The notes below the pieces were generated by a model that did not search any database, was not told where the DNA came from, and was given only the letters and a program-made list of their open reading frames with translations. Both the position numbers and the translations under genes were made by a program. A stretch of DNA of 64,000 bases from positions 124,001-188,000 of the forward strand of contig NZ_JAZHOB010000008.1 of the NCBI RefSeq assembly GCF_048751585.1, read 5' to 3'. Position 1 is the stretch's first letter, and each line of letters opens with the position of its first letter. This stretch comes from G025836975 sp048751585 (GTDB lineage: Bacteria; Pseudomonadota; Gammaproteobacteria; Burkholderiales; Burkholderiaceae_B). This document shows, piece by piece, positions 1 to 8,588 of this stretch.

Positions 1-888
1 CGTCATGTTGGGCGTGGCCGAGCCGTTGCTGGTCCAAAGCTCTTTCACCTTGGGCGCGTTCAGCGCCTTGACCAGTTCTTCCGACATTTTCTTGACGATA
101 TCGGGAGGCGTGCCCTTCGGTGCCCACATGGCGTACCACGTCGATACCTCGTAGTCGGGAACACCCGCCTCGGCCGCTGTCGGCACGTCGGGGAACGATG
201 GCGAACGCTGGGCCGACGCTACCGCCAAGGGACGGATGGTGCCCGCCCGGATATGCGATGCCGACGAGCCCAGTCCGTCGAAGGCGACATCGACCTGCCC
301 GGTAATCAGGCCGGTCAGCATGGGGCCCGCGCCCTGGTAGGGAACGTGCGTCAATTCAATGCCCGTCTTCAGCGCGAACAATTCGCCAGCCAAATGGTGG
401 GTGCTGCCGATGCCGGCCGAACCGAAGTTGATCTGGCCTGGGCTGGCCTTGGCCTTTTCAAGAAACTCCTTCACATTTTTAACGGGAAGCTTGCTGGGGT
501 TCACCACAATGATCTGCGGCGGCTGAGCCAACAGGGCGACGGGCACGAAATCCTTCTGGATGTCGTAGTTCAGCTTCTTGTAGATGGATGGCGCCACCGC
601 GTGGTGAGCTCCACCCATGAAGAAGGTGTAGCCGTCGGCCGGTGCGCGCGCGGCCACACCGGCGCCCAGCGTGCCGCCCGCCCCACCCTTGTTGTCGACC
701 ACCACGCTTTGCTTGAGCTGTTGGCCAAGCTGATGAGCCAGCGGCCGGGCAAATGTGTCGGTGCCGCCACCGGCCGGGAACGGAACGATGATGGTGATGG
801 ACCGGTCGGGCCATGCGGCTTGCGCGGCGCCGGATACTGCCAATGCGGACAAAGCCGCGGCGGCCGCGTAAACAAAACCTTTCTTCAT
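1..888 (-). CDS. Bug/TctC-family tripartite tricarboxylate substrate-binding protein (3' end cut by window edge)
   Basis: A periplasmic solute-binding protein of the Bug (TctC) family that presents carboxylates to a TctAB-type permease. The visible 296 residues begin with a signal peptide (MKKGFVYAAAALSAL, cleavage after ...AAQA). The mature start WPDRSITIIVPFPAGGGTD is the classic Bug first strand and loop, and VDNKGGAGGTLGA and HVPYQGAGPML are two further family blocks. The stop codon lies beyond the left edge. The ATG at 888 has AGGAG ten bases upstream on the minus strand. It is last in the same-strand malonate cluster, 142 bp after dctM. No tctA/tctB gene is visible, so it may be an orphan receptor, as is common in Bordetella-type genomes. 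Ligand unknown; malonate or a related dicarboxylate is a guess from context. Confidence 0.93.
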   Translation of the reverse strand, partial: MKKGFVYAAAAALSALAVSGAAQAAWPDRSITIIVPFPAGGGTDTFARPLAHQLGQQLKQSVVVDNKGGAGGTLGAGVAARAPADGYTFFMGGAHHAVAPSIYKKLNYDIQKDFVPVALLAQPPQIIVVNPSKLPVKNVKEFLEKAKASPGQINFGSAGIGSTHHLAGELFALKTGIELTHVPYQGAGPMLTGLITGQVDVAFDGLGSSASHIRAGTIRPLAVASAQRSPSFPDVPTAAEAGVPDYEVSTWYAMWAPKGTPPDIVKKMSEELVKALNAPKVKELWTSNGSATPNMT

Positions 889-924
889 GAAATCTCCTCT
901 TGGATTCTTATATAAAAAACTAAA

Positions 925-966
925 GCGAATAATTCGCATGGGGCACTCCGCATTCTCTGTGCGGAG
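925..966 (-). promoter_or_regulatory. Palindrome and hairpin in the gap before the Bug gene
   Basis: The 142-bp gap between dctM and the Bug gene holds a palindrome with 6-bp arms (GCGAAT-A-ATTCGC, 925-937) and a hairpin with a 7-bp perfect stem (CTCCGCA 946-952 with TGCGGAG 960-966). Neither has a U-run on the minus strand, so this is more likely an operator or an mRNA-processing element than a strong terminator. The role is inferred only. Confidence 0.25.
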
Positions 967-1030
967 CGTATTGCACACTACTGGAGAAAACACCTATCGC
1001 CAGCATAAAAACTGCTTTCGCAGCGTAAAA

Positions 1031-2347
1031 CTAAATGGCCGGGCCCATCACATACTCGGGCAGCGACGTGACGATCTGGGGAAATACGCACAACAGTACG
1101 ATCGCCAGCATCATGACCAGCACATAGGGCAAAGCGCCCCATAGAATCTCCCGGGTCGGAACATCGGGCGCAATGGAATTCAGCACAAAAAGGTTCAAGC
1201 CCACCGGGGGAGTAATCAGCCCTATCTCCATATTGATGGTCAGCACAACGGCGAACCAATACGGGTCGAAACCAGCCTGGGTGATGATGGGAAAAAGCAG
1301 GGGCGCCGACATCACGATGATCGCGACCGGCGGCAGGAACATGCCCGACACCAGCAGAAACACGTTGATCAGGCCCATCAAGGCCCATCGATTGATCTGC
1401 AGCTCGGCGATAGCCGCAGCCAAGGACTGCGTAATATAAAGCGAGGACAGGGCGAAGGCGAAGAGTTCGGCCGAGGCCATGATCATCATGATCATGACGC
1501 TTTCACGCATGGCCGAGCCGAAGATGCCCACGAATGATTTGATCTTGAACAGGCGATACACCACGATCACCACCAGCAGGGTCAGGAAGGCGCCGGCGCC
1601 GGCCGCTTCCGACGGCGTCGCCACCCCGCCGTACAGCACAAACAGCATGCCCAGGATAATCAGCAGCAATGGAAGCACGCGCGGCAAGGTCGCCAGCTTC
1701 TCCTTCAAGGTATAGTGCAGCGCTGCGGACTGGAAGCGGAAGCCTTTCCTGCGGGCGTCCAGCAAGGCCCACACCATGAACATGGCGGTCAGCATCAAGC
1801 CGGGCAAAACGCCCGCAAGGAACAATCGGCCGATGGAAGTCTGCGTCGATATCCCGTACACGATCATGGTGACCGAAGGCGGTATCAATATGCCCAGGGT
1901 GCCGCCCGCAGCGATAGAGCCCGTTGCCACCGAACTGGGATAGCCGCGCTTGAGCATCTCGGGAATGCCCATCTTGCCGATGGCGGCACATGTAGCGGGG
2001 CTGGACCCCGTCATGCCCGAAAAAATGGCGCAGGCGCCGATATTGGACAGCACCAGCCCGCCCGGCACCTTGTACAGCCAGCGATCCAGCGACTTGTACA
2101 GATCGCCTCCCGCTGGAGTTCCTGCCACGATCGCCCCCATCAATACAAACATGGGTATGGCCACGTAAGCCAGATTGGCGATGCCCGCAAACATCGTTTC
2201 GGCAATCACATAGATGACGTCCGGTCCCATGTCCAGAAACAGGCCCGTGATGGCGGCCAGGCCCAGCGCAAATGCAATGGGCATGCCGGTGCCCAGCAAC
2301 AGGCACAACCCCACGACCAGCGTGATTCCCGCATAGGTGGGGCTCAT
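1031..2347 (-). CDS. dctM: TRAP transporter large permease (DctM family), likely malonate uptake
   Basis: The 438-residue large membrane subunit of a TRAP transporter, which performs Na+-driven import of an organic acid handed over by the DctP receptor. The protein is almost wholly hydrophobic, with about twelve membrane segments, and carries the DctM blocks GTPAGGDLYKSL, GMTGSSPATCAAIG and GGTLGILIPPSV. The length is normal (420-440). I use the ATG at 2347 because it overlaps the dctQ stop as ATGA; an upstream in-frame extension to 2437 would lie wholly inside dctQ. It is co-transcribed after dctP and dctQ and downstream of malonyl-CoA synthetase. Its substrate is therefore inferred to be malonate, as for the MatPQM transporter of rhizobia. 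The family call is certain and the substrate is an inference. Confidence 0.95.
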   Translation of the reverse strand: MSPTYAGITLVVGLCLLLGTGMPIAFALGLAAITGLFLDMGPDVIYVIAETMFAGIANLAYVAIPMFVLMGAIVAGTPAGGDLYKSLDRWLYKVPGGLVLSNIGACAIFSGMTGSSPATCAAIGKMGIPEMLKRGYPSSVATGSIAAGGTLGILIPPSVTMIVYGISTQTSIGRLFLAGVLPGLMLTAMFMVWALLDARRKGFRFQSAALHYTLKEKLATLPRVLPLLLIILGMLFVLYGGVATPSEAAGAGAFLTLLVVIVVYRLFKIKSFVGIFGSAMRESVMIMMIMASAELFAFALSSLYITQSLAAAIAELQINRWALMGLINVFLLVSGMFLPPVAIIVMSAPLLFPIITQAGFDPYWFAVVLTINMEIGLITPPVGLNLFVLNSIAPDVPTREILWGALPYVLVMMLAIVLLCVFPQIVTSLPEYVMGPAI

Positions 2348-2832
2348 GATTGCTCTCCGGTCAATTTGACGATCTCGGCCATGTATTGCAAGGAAAGCAA
2401 AACAAAGCCCGCCAGCATCGGCGAGAGCGGCATCCACAAAGGAACAGCGGCAACGCTGGGCGTGGTCCAGCCGCCTTCCAGCGCTTCATAGAGATGGATG
2501 CCCGTGGCAGCCGCCATGACCAGGCAAAACATTATTCCGAACAAGGCGCCCGCCCTGTCCATGGCCAGGCGGGTGCGCGGCTTGACCACCATCTGTATGA
2601 AATCGACGCCGACATGCCCCTTGGTCAGCAAGACATAGGGCGCGCCCAGGAAAATCGCCGCGGTCGCGCTGAACACCACCGCTTCGGTCTGCCATATGGT
2701 GGCTGCGCGGAATATATAGCGCAGTAATATCATCTCGCATACCACCAGCATGGAAAAGACCAGCAACAAGGCGGACAGCACTCCGCATGCTCGCGACAGG
2801 GTTTCAACGAAACCGATAAATCGTCCAGTCAT
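2344..2832 (-). CDS. dctQ: TRAP transporter small permease (DctQ family)
   Basis: The 162-residue small membrane subunit that pairs with DctM in a TRAP transporter. Four hydrophobic segments are visible (about residues 15-38, 50-68, 90-112 and 130-152), the normal DctQ topology and length. The motif LRYIFRAATIWQTEAVVFSA is the typical DctQ second-helix region, and KGHVGVDFI follows. The ATG at 2832 has AAGGAAGG just upstream. It lies between dctP (95-bp gap) and dctM (4-bp ATGA overlap, so translation is probably coupled). Confidence 0.94.
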   Translation of the reverse strand: MTGRFIGFVETLSRACGVLSALLLVFSMLVVCEMILLRYIFRAATIWQTEAVVFSATAAIFLGAPYVLLTKGHVGVDFIQMVVKPRTRLAMDRAGALFGIMFCLVMAAATGIHLYEALEGGWTTPSVAAVPLWMPLSPMLAGFVLLSLQYMAEIVKLTGEQS

Positions 2833-2927
2833 ATGCCTTCCTTATTCTTGGTAAGAGCCGCCGGATCGGAACACATAGGCATTGCGGCTGCCCGCAATGC
2901 CCGGCCCGACCCGGCCGCAATCAGACA

Positions 2928-3920
2928 TCACTGGACCGCCAGCGCCTTTTTCAGCAACACATCGCCGCCCTTTACCTTTTCGGCAAACTGCTTGTAGGAC
3001 GACGCTTGAGCCACCTTCATCCAGGCGTCGAAGTCTTCCTTGCTCATGCTGACGACCTTGACGCCGGCCTTGGTAAAGGTATCGACCATTTTCTTCTCGC
3101 CTTTGCGGGCCTCGCCGGTGAAGTAGTCTTCGGCTTTCTTCGCCGCCGACATAATCGCCTTCTGCTGCTCGGGCTTGAGTCCATCGAATACCTTCTTGGA
3201 CATGATCACCGGCTCGTACATGAACCACAGCGCGTTATCGCCCGGCGCGGTCAGGCACTTGACCTGTTCGTAGATCCGGTAGGACACGAAGCTGTCGTTG
3301 GACGTGTTGGTGGCATCCAGAACCCCGGTTTGCATGGCGGTATAGATTTCCGACGACGGCATGGACGAAATGGATGCGCCCGCGGCCGCCAGCATTTGCT
3401 CGAACGCCGGACCGGCGGCGCGTATGACCTGCCCTTTGATGGTGTCGGGGCTGGTAATGCATTGCTTTTTGGATGCAAAGCCGCCCGCAAGCCATGCGTC
3501 GGCAATGACCACTGCGCCGCTTTTCTCTACCAGCGCCTTGATGTCCTTCATGAAATCGGACTTGTTCAAGCGCTGCGCGTGATCGTAGTTGCGCACCAGT
3601 CCCGGCATAAGGGTGGCGGAAAATTGCGGCACGCGCCCGGAGGCGTAATCCAGCGGGAAGGCCGACATATCCAGCTGGCCGCGCGTAATCGCGCCCCACT
3701 GCTCAGTCGCCTTGTACAACGACGACGATGGAAACACCTGGATCTTCAATCCGACCTTGGCGGCCTCGACCTCGCGCGCGATGATTTGCACCATCTCGTC
3801 GCGGGGGTCCCCCTGGCCTCCCGGGAACTGATGCGATGCTCGTAGGGTGGTTTGGGACGACGCCGCGCCGGCGGCGGCCAGAATCGCGGCTCCCACCACG
3901 ATGCGATATAGGCTCTTCAT
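2928..3920 (-). CDS. dctP: TRAP transporter periplasmic substrate-binding protein (DctP family)
   Basis: The 330-residue periplasmic receptor of the TRAP system. A signal peptide occupies residues 1-23 (MKSLYRIVVGAAILAAAGAA). The mature protein starts with TTLRASHQFPGGQGDP. Family features seen are the receptor block APSSEIYTAMQTGVLDATN-like stretch (here MPSSEIYTAMQTGVLDATN, about residues 194-212), where the family's substrate-carboxylate arginine normally lies in an adjacent strand (QVIRAAGPAF), and the late helix LKPEQQKAIMSAAKKAEDYF. The ATG at 3920 has AGGAGA seven bases upstream. It follows the acyl-CoA synthetase gene with an 83-bp gap and leads the P-Q-M trio. Malonate as ligand is inferred from the operon. 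Confidence 0.95.
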   Translation of the reverse strand: MKSLYRIVVGAAILAAAGAASSQTTLRASHQFPGGQGDPRDEMVQIIAREVEAAKVGLKIQVFPSSSLYKATEQWGAITRGQLDMSAFPLDYASGRVPQFSATLMPGLVRNYDHAQRLNKSDFMKDIKALVEKSGAVVIADAWLAGGFASKKQCITSPDTIKGQVIRAAGPAFEQMLAAAGASISSMPSSEIYTAMQTGVLDATNTSNDSFVSYRIYEQVKCLTAPGDNALWFMYEPVIMSKKVFDGLKPEQQKAIMSAAKKAEDYFTGEARKGEKKMVDTFTKAGVKVVSMSKEDFDAWMKVAQASSYKQFAEKVKGGDVLLKKALAVQ

Positions 3921-4003
3921 AGCTTTGTCTCCTGAAATTTTAATAAGGACTACTTTCTATGTGAACTGCCTTGCTACGCGTAATGCATACCGCTCTCTTC
4001 GAA

Positions 4004-5536
4004 CTACAGGCTCTTGTATTGCTCTCTCAATACGTTCTTCTGAACCTTGCCCATCGTATTGCGCGGCAACTCTGCCGCTACGACTATCCGCTTCGGAATC
4101 TTGAAATTGGCCAGACAGGTTTTCAGGTCCGCCAACATGGCTTCAGGATCAATCTTGCATCCTTGCTTCGCAACCACGACCGCCACCACCGCCTCGCCGA
4201 AATCCGGATGCGGCACGCCGATGACCGCCGATTCATCGACGCAGGGCAATGCGTCGATGACCAGTTCGATCTCTTTGGGGTAAACATTGAATCCGCCTGA
4301 AATGATCAGGTCCTTGCTGCGCCCGACAATAGTCAGGTAGTTTTCGGGCACATTGGCGCCGCCCCATTGGCCGACGTCGCCGGTGCGGAACCAGCCATCC
4401 TCGGTGAATTCTTCGCGCGTTTTCTCGGGCATGCGCCAGTAGCCCGAGAACACGTTCGGGCCGCGCACCTGGACACTGCCGATTTCGCCGGCCGGCAAGG
4501 CGGCGCCCGCCTCGTCGACCACCCGGACCGACACGCCGGGCAGGGCCTGGCCGACCGTGCCGCCTATGCGCTCGCCCAGGGCGGCATCGTAGGGATTGGA
4601 TGTCAGCATGATGGTTTCGCTCATGCCGTAGCGCTCAAGTATGGTCTGGCCGGTACGTTCGCGAAACTCGGTGAAGGTTTCAGTCAGCAAGGGCGCCGAA
4701 CCCGAAATGAACAGGCGCATATTGCGCGTCGCCTCGCGGGTGAACCGCGCATCGGCCAGCAGGCGCACATAGTAGGTGGGCACACCCATCATTACCGTGC
4801 TTTGCGGCAGATAGTGCAAGGCCTGGTCCGTATTGAACTTGGGCAGCCAGATCATTTTGGCGCCGGCCAGCAAAGCGCCGTGCGAAGCGACAAAAAGGCC
4901 ATGGACGTGGAAGATGGGCAGCATGTGCAGCAGCACGTCATCCGAACGCCAGCCCCAGAATTTCTTCAGGACCTGGGCGTTCGAGGACAGGTTGCGGTGC
5001 GACAGCATGGCGCCCTTGCTGCGGCCCGTGGTGCCCGAGGTATACAGGATGGCTGCAAGATCGTCCGCTTGGCTTTGGACGGTGTCGAAACGGCCTTCCT
5101 GGCTGGCGGCGGCGACCGCCAGGCTGCCGTTGCCGTCGGCATCCAGCGTATAAACATGGGCGATGCCGGTCTTCTTCGCCAGGGCTTCTATCCATTCCAG
5201 ATTCTTGCTGTCGCACACGACTACGGCCGGTTCGGCGTCGGTCAGGAAGTATTCGACCTCGGCGGAGCGGTAGGCCGTGTTCAGCGGCAAGTACACCAGT
5301 CCCGCGCGCACAGCGGCCAGGTACAGCATCAGGGCGATGGGCGATTTCTCGACCTGTACGGCCACGCGCGCGCCGGCGGGCAAACCCAGGGCTTGCAGCA
5401 ACGATGCCAGCCGGCCGCTCATTTCTTCGACATCGTTCCAGCTATAAACCTGATCCGGCGTTTCGATGGCGGTCAGTGAACGGTCCGAAGGGAAGCCCGA
5501 CGCGAGCAAGGCATACAGATTAGCGTTGCTTTCCAA
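4004..5536 (-). CDS. matB: Malonyl-CoA synthetase (malonate-CoA ligase, MatB-like)
   Basis: An ANL-superfamily ligase of 510 residues that would make malonyl-CoA from malonate, CoA and ATP. It carries the P-loop YTSGTTGRSKG (residues 165-175), ERYGMSET (301-308) and the catalytic C-terminal lysine in PRNTMGKVQKN (about K497). Length (about 500) and the blocks MLPIFHVHGLF and KDLIISGGFNVYP match the MatB group. The start is a TTG at 5536: AGGAG lies six bases upstream, and the next in-frame ATG (residue 39) would remove the first strand of the fold. It sits immediately after an enoyl-CoA hydratase-like gene, with malonyl-CoA decarboxylase just beyond, which supports malonate over another short acid. 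Other short-chain acyl-CoA ligases are the alternative. Confidence 0.88.
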   Translation of the reverse strand: MESNANLYALLASGFPSDRSLTAIETPDQVYSWNDVEEMSGRLASLLQALGLPAGARVAVQVEKSPIALMLYLAAVRAGLVYLPLNTAYRSAEVEYFLTDAEPAVVVCDSKNLEWIEALAKKTGIAHVYTLDADGNGSLAVAAASQEGRFDTVQSQADDLAAILYTSGTTGRSKGAMLSHRNLSSNAQVLKKFWGWRSDDVLLHMLPIFHVHGLFVASHGALLAGAKMIWLPKFNTDQALHYLPQSTVMMGVPTYYVRLLADARFTREATRNMRLFISGSAPLLTETFTEFRERTGQTILERYGMSETIMLTSNPYDAALGERIGGTVGQALPGVSVRVVDEAGAALPAGEIGSVQVRGPNVFSGYWRMPEKTREEFTEDGWFRTGDVGQWGGANVPENYLTIVGRSKDLIISGGFNVYPKEIELVIDALPCVDESAVIGVPHPDFGEAVVAVVVAKQGCKIDPEAMLADLKTCLANFKIPKRIVVAAELPRNTMGKVQKNVLREQYKSL

Positions 5537-5537
5537 A

Positions 5538-6344
5538 TCAATCTCCTGAAAATACCGGCTCCTCGCCAGCCAAAAATGCTCTTACGCCCTCGTGATGGTC
5601 ACGCGTCTGGGCATAACTGAAAAATTCGTCGAGCTCGGATTCGCCTAGCGGCTCGGGCCGGGAACACAGCCGGGCGGCGGTCTTCTTGTTGATGCGGGCG
5701 GCCAGTGGCGCCCCGCCAGCCAGGCGCTGCGCTGTGCGCAAGACGTCGCCGGCCACCTCGGCATCGGGCAGCACGCGCGTAAGCAAGCCCTTGGCCATCG
5801 CCTCGGCGGCGGTGAACACACGCCCTTCCAGCAGAATTTCCATGGTCGTGGCGCGTCCGGCCAATTCCAGCAGTCCCCGCATTTCCTCGGGCGCCATGGG
5901 AAAGCCCAGCTTGTTGATCGGCACGCCAAAGCGGGACGACGCACCGGCGATGCGCAAGTCGCACTGGCTGGCGACTTCCAGGCCTCCGCCCACGCATACG
6001 CCTTCGATTTGCGCCAGCACTGGATGCATGCAATTGGCGATGGCATGGAGCGCCGGCGCTATGACCTGCATGTGATAGTTGATGACGCCCTTCCGGTCGG
6101 CGCGCTCGCGTGGGAATTCGCGAATGTCGGCGCCGGCGGCGAAGTTTCCCTGATCGCCGCGCAGCACCACGCAGCGCAAGGCGGGGTCGGCGCCGACCTG
6201 GGTGAATATCCGGTGAAGCTGGCGCCACATGGATACGCTGATGGCGTTCAGGCGGCCCGGATGGCTAAGGGTGACGAAGGCGATCGCGCCATCCACATCC
6301 AGCAGGACGCGATCAGGTCCGGCAGACTGCTCGTGCTCGGTCAT
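5538..6344 (-). CDS. Enoyl-CoA hydratase/isomerase-family protein in the malonate operon
   Basis: A crotonase-fold protein of about 268 residues. The oxyanion-hole blocks NFAAGADIREF (about residues 68-78) and IEGVCVGGGLEVASQCDLRIAG (about 114-135) are clear. It keeps the second-helix GLE acidic position but has a proline-methionine helix (KLGFPMAPEEMRGLLEL) where many hydratases carry the second catalytic glutamate, so hydratase, isomerase, hydrolase or decarboxylase chemistry all remain possible. I prefer the ATG at 6344 because it overlaps the decarboxylase stop as ATGA; the ATG at 6350 is equally in frame. It sits between malonyl-CoA decarboxylase and synthetase genes, 1 base before the latter. 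Its exact role in malonate use is unknown. Confidence 0.85.
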   Translation of the reverse strand: MTEHEQSAGPDRVLLDVDGAIAFVTLSHPGRLNAISVSMWRQLHRIFTQVGADPALRCVVLRGDQGNFAAGADIREFPRERADRKGVINYHMQVIAPALHAIANCMHPVLAQIEGVCVGGGLEVASQCDLRIAGASSRFGVPINKLGFPMAPEEMRGLLELAGRATTMEILLEGRVFTAAEAMAKGLLTRVLPDAEVAGDVLRTAQRLAGGAPLAARINKKTAARLCSRPEPLGESELDEFFSYAQTRDHHEGVRAFLAGEEPVFSGD

Positions 6345-7639
6345 AGCCATCTCAGGTTGAGTCCGGTTTTGGGTTTGCCCGCCGCCAACTGCGCAAGATT
6401 GTCGTCCAGTTGATCCAGTTCATATAAATAGTTGGTCATGATCCCGCAAGACTGCGACATGCCCTTGGGCGAACAATCGGCGGCCCAATTGACTCTTTCA
6501 ATACGCGCACCGTTGCCCAAGTGAAAGCGCGCCACCGGATCCAGCGGCTGGCCGTTCTTCATGCTTTTCAGATAATGGGCGGCCAGGCGCAAGCCCGTAC
6601 GCTGGACGGCATCGGAGGCCTTGCCCGCGGCGGCGGCCTGCAGGCGCTCTACCCACTTCTGTCCGGCCGATGGATCGTCCTGGGCCTGCTGCTTGTCGGC
6701 CTTGTCGTGCAGCAAGGCCTGCATGGCCTTGCCATCCTGTTTGGCCAGCCAGTCGGCAAAGCCCGGTATGGGGGACAAGGTGGCGAAGGACTTCAGGCGC
6801 GGCAGTTCGCGCAATAGTTCGTCGATGACCCGTTTCAGCAGGAAATTGCCGAAGCTGATGCCGCGCAGGCCCGGCTGCGTGTTGGAAATGGAATAAAAAA
6901 TCGCCCAGCGCGCTTTGGCGGGGTCGCCGGCGGGCACCTGGGGATCAAGCAGCACCTGGACGTTGTCGGCCATTTGCGCCGCAAACGCCACTTCCACGAA
7001 GATGAGCGGGACATCGTTCATGCGGGGGTGGAAGAACGCATAGCAGCGGCGCTGATCCGCGACGCGGTGGCGCAGCTCTTCCCATGAACGGATTTCGTGC
7101 ACGGCCTCGTATTGGATAAGCTTTTCGAGCAGCGACGCGGGCGAATCCCAGTTGATGGGGCGCAGTTCAAGCATGCCCACATCGAACCAGCTGGACAACA
7201 GGCCTTCGAGCTCGCGCTCCAGCACAGTAAGGCCCGCCACCTGATTGCGCCAGCGCAAGATATCGGCGCGCAATTCCACCACCAATTGCAAGCTGTCCGC
7301 CTGGGCATACAGGCGACGGAACAGACGCAGGCCCTGATCGCCGCGCGGCTCCAGCCCCGCGCTGGCCTGCGCCAGGCCGGCCAGCAGAACACGGCGCTCT
7401 TTGGCGTCGGCGGCGCTATAGCGCAAGCTCCATTGCTTGGCCAGCTTGTTCGCCGCCACGTCGGTCAGGCGCGCGGTGAATAGCGCCAGCGTATCGGCCG
7501 GGGTCGGCCAATGGTCGCGTTCCAGCCAGCGGCCCAGCCTGGCCATGATGCCCTGCGTTTCTTTCTCTTTGACTGCGGGTACGGACGGCTCGGCGTCTGG
7601 CTTCGGTCTTACCGCGAGAGGGGTTTCGGTGGCTGTCAT
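6341..7639 (-). CDS. matA: Malonyl-CoA decarboxylase (MatA/MCD)
   Basis: Converts malonyl-CoA to acetyl-CoA and CO2. The 432-residue protein has an N-terminal helical part and a C-terminal GNAT-fold catalytic half. In the latter, the block SPIPGFADWL (serine about residue 289) and the block FHLGNGARIERVNW with its histidine (about H373), then SCGIMTNYLY, match the family's catalytic Ser and His regions (Ser329 and His423 in the human enzyme, from memory). The ATG at 7639 has AGGAG seven bases upstream and follows the regulator stop by 2 bases. Together with MatB and the TRAP carrier it forms the malonate-to-acetyl-CoA route. The N-terminal 35 residues are low-complexity and charged, and may be a loose extension. 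Confidence 0.94.
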   Translation of the reverse strand: MTATETPLAVRPKPDAEPSVPAVKEKETQGIMARLGRWLERDHWPTPADTLALFTARLTDVAANKLAKQWSLRYSAADAKERRVLLAGLAQASAGLEPRGDQGLRLFRRLYAQADSLQLVVELRADILRWRNQVAGLTVLERELEGLLSSWFDVGMLELRPINWDSPASLLEKLIQYEAVHEIRSWEELRHRVADQRRCYAFFHPRMNDVPLIFVEVAFAAQMADNVQVLLDPQVPAGDPAKARWAIFYSISNTQPGLRGISFGNFLLKRVIDELLRELPRLKSFATLSPIPGFADWLAKQDGKAMQALLHDKADKQQAQDDPSAGQKWVERLQAAAAGKASDAVQRTGLRLAAHYLKSMKNGQPLDPVARFHLGNGARIERVNWAADCSPKGMSQSCGIMTNYLYELDQLDDNLAQLAAGKPKTGLNLRWL

Positions 7640-7641
7640 GT

Positions 7642-8352
7642 TCAGACTCCTGAATCCTGTAGGGTGGACGGACTTTCCTTGACGGCATCGGCCTGATCCG
7701 ATTGTTCGGTCAAGATGTGAAGCGCATCGAGCTGCCGCATAAGATGCTTGCGGGTCAGGGCTTCGGCGCCTTCCGGATCGCGCGCCTTCAAGGCAGCGAA
7801 AATTGCCATGTGTTCGGCGCAGGACTCGTCGATACGGCCCGGCAGCGCCAGGCTTTTATGGCGCGACAAGCTAAGCAGCTTGCGCAGGTTGTCGACCAGG
7901 TCGGACAGCCAATGATTGGCCGCCAGCGCCTGGATGGCCTCGTGAATCAGGGCATTGCTGGCGTAGTACTGATCGATGTCGCCTATTGCGGCATGCTCTT
8001 GCAGGCGCTGATGCAGGGGCTCCAGGCGCAGCAGATCCTGATCGGTGATCTTGCGCGCCGCCTCGTGCGCGCAACGCCCTTCCAGCAATGCCATCAGGGG
8101 AAAGATATCGTCCAGATCGCTGACTGAAAGCTCGTTGACATAGCAGCCCCGGCGCGGTTCAAGCCGCAGCAGGCCTTCGGCCACCAACACCTTCAAAGCT
8201 TCACGCAAGGGGGTCCGGGAAATACCCAGCGATTTGGTCAAGGCGACCTCGTCCACCCATTCACCGGCTTCCAGCTCGTGCGTCTGGATCATGGCCCGCA
8301 ATCTATCCGCCACTTCCTGATACAGCACCTGTTGGACTATGCGCGTATTCAA
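7642..8352 (-). CDS. matR: GntR-family (FadR/FCD subfamily) regulator, probable MatR
   Basis: A 236-residue transcription factor. An N-terminal winged helix (residues 5-75) contains the helix-turn-helix DEVALTKSLGISRTPLREAL, followed by the wing LRLEPRRGCYV. A C-terminal FCD ligand-binding domain (about 85-215) has the metal/acid-binding histidines in the pattern seen at SNALIHEAIQ and CAEHMAIF. The start codon is TTG at 8352 with AGGGG upstream; the first in-frame ATG (residue 21) would delete part of the winged helix. It is first gene of the operon, 2 bases before malonyl-CoA decarboxylase, as expected for the malonate-responsive repressor MatR. The effector (malonate or malonyl-CoA) is inferred, not seen. 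Confidence 0.87.
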   Translation of the reverse strand: MNTRIVQQVLYQEVADRLRAMIQTHELEAGEWVDEVALTKSLGISRTPLREALKVLVAEGLLRLEPRRGCYVNELSVSDLDDIFPLMALLEGRCAHEAARKITDQDLLRLEPLHQRLQEHAAIGDIDQYYASNALIHEAIQALAANHWLSDLVDNLRKLLSLSRHKSLALPGRIDESCAEHMAIFAALKARDPEGAEALTRKHLMRQLDALHILTEQSDQADAVKESPSTLQDSGV

Positions 8353-8394
8353 AGCTTTCCCCTATGCGGCGGCCGGTTGTCAAGGCTCATAATT

Positions 8395-8426
8395 CATAAT
8401 TATGGACTTATCGGAGATTAATTCAA
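8395..8426 (-). promoter_or_regulatory. Candidate promoter and operator of the malonate operon
   Basis: On the minus strand TTGAAT (8426-8421), a 16-base spacer and CATAAT (8404-8399) form a reasonable sigma-70 promoter about 45 bases upstream of the regulator's TTG. The -10 is the left half of a perfect 10-bp palindrome CATAATTATG (8395-8404), so a regulator bound there would block the polymerase. Autoregulation by the GntR protein is an inference; the palindrome is AT-only and short. Confidence 0.45.
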
Positions 8427-8588
8427 GCTTCCCGCGCCTATAGTTTTCCCTAGGCCCGCTTGTGCGTACCCGCCCTCGGTCTTGCCTTCCACGTTGATAA
8501 TGGCCGGGTCCGCCAGGCGTATCATGGTGGCTTTGGCCCGCGCCGGCCGTGATGTCAGTGCCTGGGCAGCCTCTACCGGAGCAAAGCA

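Noticed and set aside
253..915. Plus-strand frame opposite the Bug gene
   Set aside because: The minus strand encodes a clear Bug protein with a signal peptide over the same bases; the plus frame has no features.
8353..8588. Possible small gene between the GntR regulator and the PLP enzyme
   Set aside because: No frame with a start and ribosome-binding sequence of convincing composition; the space is explained by two divergent promoters.
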